Of a stretch of DNA of 36,565 bases, positions 34,739 through 36,565 are shown in pieces; position 1 is the stretch's first letter, and the number at the start of each line of letters is the position of its first letter. The notes below the pieces were generated by a model. The model searched no databases and was not told where the DNA came from. It was given only the letters and a program-made list of their open reading frames with translations. The translations under genes were made by a program, and so were the position numbers. The DNA lies in the NCBI GenBank assembly GCA_002812745.2, contig NCSJ02000401.1, forward strand, positions 1-36,565. Reading direction: 5' to 3'. The DNA is from Scytalidium lignicola. Lineage: Eukaryota > Ascomycota > Leotiomycetes.

Positions 34739-36495
34739 TATTTAAGAATGTACGTTAGTGTTGTTCGTGGTTTAAACTAGAAATAGTTAGAGTTTTATAA
34801 CCTTATTGTTTCTCCATTTATAATCGTTGGCTTGGTTAATTCAGCCTCTTTTTTTTAATTCACATTCGCTCTTAGTCGGTGAAAGTAAGTCAAGTCAATT
34901 AGGTAATTTTGAAAAAGCATGGCTTCGACTACAACATTTCACAACGATTGGGACGCTTATGGGGCTACTTAAAGCATCCCAAGCTATCCAGCTAAATAAA
35001 GCTAATAGAATAAGCAGCGACGAGACTCAGCTGCAGAAAGCTCAGCTATAGAAATCAATGTATTTTACAGACAGTCTTTCTACGTTAATAATTAACCTCC
35101 CCTCATGTATCAGTCCATACCAACAAACAAAAGCTCAAGTAGTAGTTATTGACAGCACTGTCCAACCTCAAGCATATCTTAGTAGGTTGGCAAATGTTAT
35201 TACAAAGATTCAATATGGGGATGACATAAATATAACCCAAAGACCAACCGCCCAAGTTTACGCTTTCACCTTAGAACCTGACAGACAGCTCCAAGTTCTT
35301 GTCACAGACCCTAAAGTTCTAGTAGGCTGGAAAGCTCAAGGATTTCACATCTGATCATGTAGTACAGTTCTTACATTATTGTATTCATATGAAAATTCAT
35401 TTATCATTTGCGATGTGACAAGATACAAATTAAAAGTATATCTACAGCCGCTTAACCTGAAAGGATATGTGCAAATCAGCAGCGGAACGTTGTCGATTCC
35501 TCCAGCAAGAGCTACCCTCCGGTATTTTTCTTTCCAAAGGACTTGATTTGCAAGCATTTATACTACAGTTATTCTCCTACTCATATCTCAAAGCTCAGCT
35601 TCCTCAGATTGTTCTAATTTATAGATCAATAAACCCAAGGCTGATAACATTATTACGCAAGTTATTAAGCTTATGGATGAAAAGTCCAAGGACAATGCAA
35701 GTACTACATTTGCTCAACCTAGTATCACTATTATTCGCTCTCTGATTAAATTACTTCCGTAGGATAAAAAGGCTTCCTACTTCTTGGAAAGGTCGATGTT
35801 CGGCTGTAGAGCATCACAAACACCAAATTTCAGCACCCCTCCGTCTTTCCCATCAAACTTTGGATTATCGTAGAAGCCCAACGAGTAATTCACTGCTCAA
35901 GGAAATGAGCATTCACCTCTCAATGCTGATAGTCACATGGCATCCACCTTTCAGACACAAGAGGGCCGCAATGGGATCCTCTCTCATGGCAGAGGAAATT
36001 GATCAATTTACAATGGCGTTTGATTCCTTTCAGTTTAACAGTGGATGATTGAACCATTCCAAAGGATAGATTCAACACAATTAGTCTAAGTTATACAGTG
36101 CATCTCAACTGATAACCCCTGTTCAAGTCCACTAGTATCTTGCATCTGTTTAAAGCTTATGTGTTACAGTTTCCGTTTATCCTACATGAACATCATAATA
36201 TTTGTATTGTTGCAATCTTTATGTCTGGTACTTTCAACAGTTAGAAGAGGGGAACCCAAGATTTGTGAATTCCCGAATTCTTTTCCTTGACAGCAGGTAT
36301 TGCTGAACATTTTAGGTATCAATTAAGTTCAAGTTTTTAAACAATGTGAAAATCTTTGATTTTATAGGCGGTTTAAATTATTTAAAGCGGATTAAACACA
36401 TAATTCTATATTTTAATAATAATAATTGATAATATATCAGAATATTCTTTAAGTCTTTAATTATTTACAACCTAAAGACATTGTGAGTACCATGC
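34739..36495. other. AT-rich right end without a supported gene
   Basis: No recognisable family and no tyrosine recombinase, integrase or reverse transcriptase motif. Poly-A/T tracts increase towards 36320-36480. The weak hypothetical frame 34827-35354 is listed separately. Confidence 0.5.
34827..35354 (+). pseudogene. hypothetical frame with internal TAG, unknown
   Basis: One frame, interrupted by TAG at 35049-35051, reads FEKAWLRLQHFTTIGTLMGL ... SSDETQLQKAQL, then TKAQVVVIDSTVQPQAYLSR ... ITQRPTAQVYAFTLEPDRQ and stops at 35354. The composition is protein-like after 35120 but I recognise no domain. It may be a scrap of a transposon-derived gene, or chance. Confidence 0.25.
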
Positions 36496-36501
36496 ATTAG
36501 A
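36496..36501. repeat. ATTAGA, right copy of a possible target-site duplication
   Basis: Same hexamer as at 322-327, here at the point where AT-rich DNA ends and GC-rich DNA begins. See the left copy for the argument. Confidence 0.4.
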
Positions 36502-36565
36502 CTCCTTGCACGTTCCCGCTGAGCAGCACGTGGGGCCCGTCCACCCTTGGCCGCCACACTGGCCG
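36502..36565 (-). pseudogene. GC-rich stub, possible N-terminal side of the split alpha/beta-hydrolase gene
   Basis: Minus-strand reading gives [17 protein letters not shown] and then leaves coding-like sequence at the ATTAGA hexamer. In alpha/beta-hydrolase 3 family proteins the order is a hydrophobic strand (VLL), then N-x-H-G-[SG]-G-F. The left window end begins with exactly GSGF. Only 64 bases are available, so this is a suggestion from position, strand, composition and the short motif. Confidence 0.35.

Overview
The window comes from a filamentous ascomycete (Pezizomycotina). The genes are split by short introns (about 50-85 bases) with GTAAGT-like donors and CTAAC/GCTAAT-like branch sites. 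The families are typical of mould genomes, and one transposon is decayed to very high A+T in the manner of repeat-induced point mutation (RIP). A leotiomycete-like plant-associated fungus is my guess. Coding capacity was read from spliced exons that I joined by hand; exon boundaries are inferences except where phase and homology agree.

Layout. (1) 1-327 and 36496-36565: two GC-rich stubs, both on the minus strand, that look like the C-terminal and N-terminal sides of one alpha/beta-hydrolase gene. About 36 kb of more AT-rich DNA lies between them, and the hexamer ATTAGA occurs at both junctions. (2) 1967-4202: C2H2 zinc-finger protein. (3) 5109-15934: a possible polysaccharide-use cluster of exo-polygalacturonase (GH28), a GH106-type putative rhamnosidase, a type I sulfatase divergent from it, and an MFS sugar transporter. 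(4) 16983-17407: a small secreted protein with eight cysteines. (5) 19246-20957: a RIP-decayed Tc1/mariner element with TIRs of about 100 bp. (6) 21497-22666: a broken GT2 glycosyltransferase start abutting the tail of an unrelated gene. (7) 23373-26520: an apparently intact membrane GT2 polysaccharide synthase that needs an 8-nt microexon. (8) 27328-27465 and 28965-29270: a MITE and a transposase scrap. (9) 29690-31326: an Old Yellow Enzyme-type oxidoreductase with frame damage. (10) 31580-34738: a PDR-type ABC transporter lacking its first half. (11) 34739-36495: AT-rich DNA with no recognisable gene.

GH28, GH106, sulfatase and transporter could act in sequence, trimming a pectic or sulfated, rhamnose-containing glycan outside the cell and importing the sugar. 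The sulfatase has no obvious signal peptide, so it may instead act inside the cell. The broken genes and transposons lie in the right-hand part and give it the look of an accessory compartment.

Sequence quality matters here. Several single Ns behave as spurious inserted bases: dropping them restores reading frames in the GH106-like, sulfatase and secreted-protein genes. Frame breaks without an N (the GT2 fragment, the oxidoreductase, the ABC transporter) are better candidates for true gene decay.
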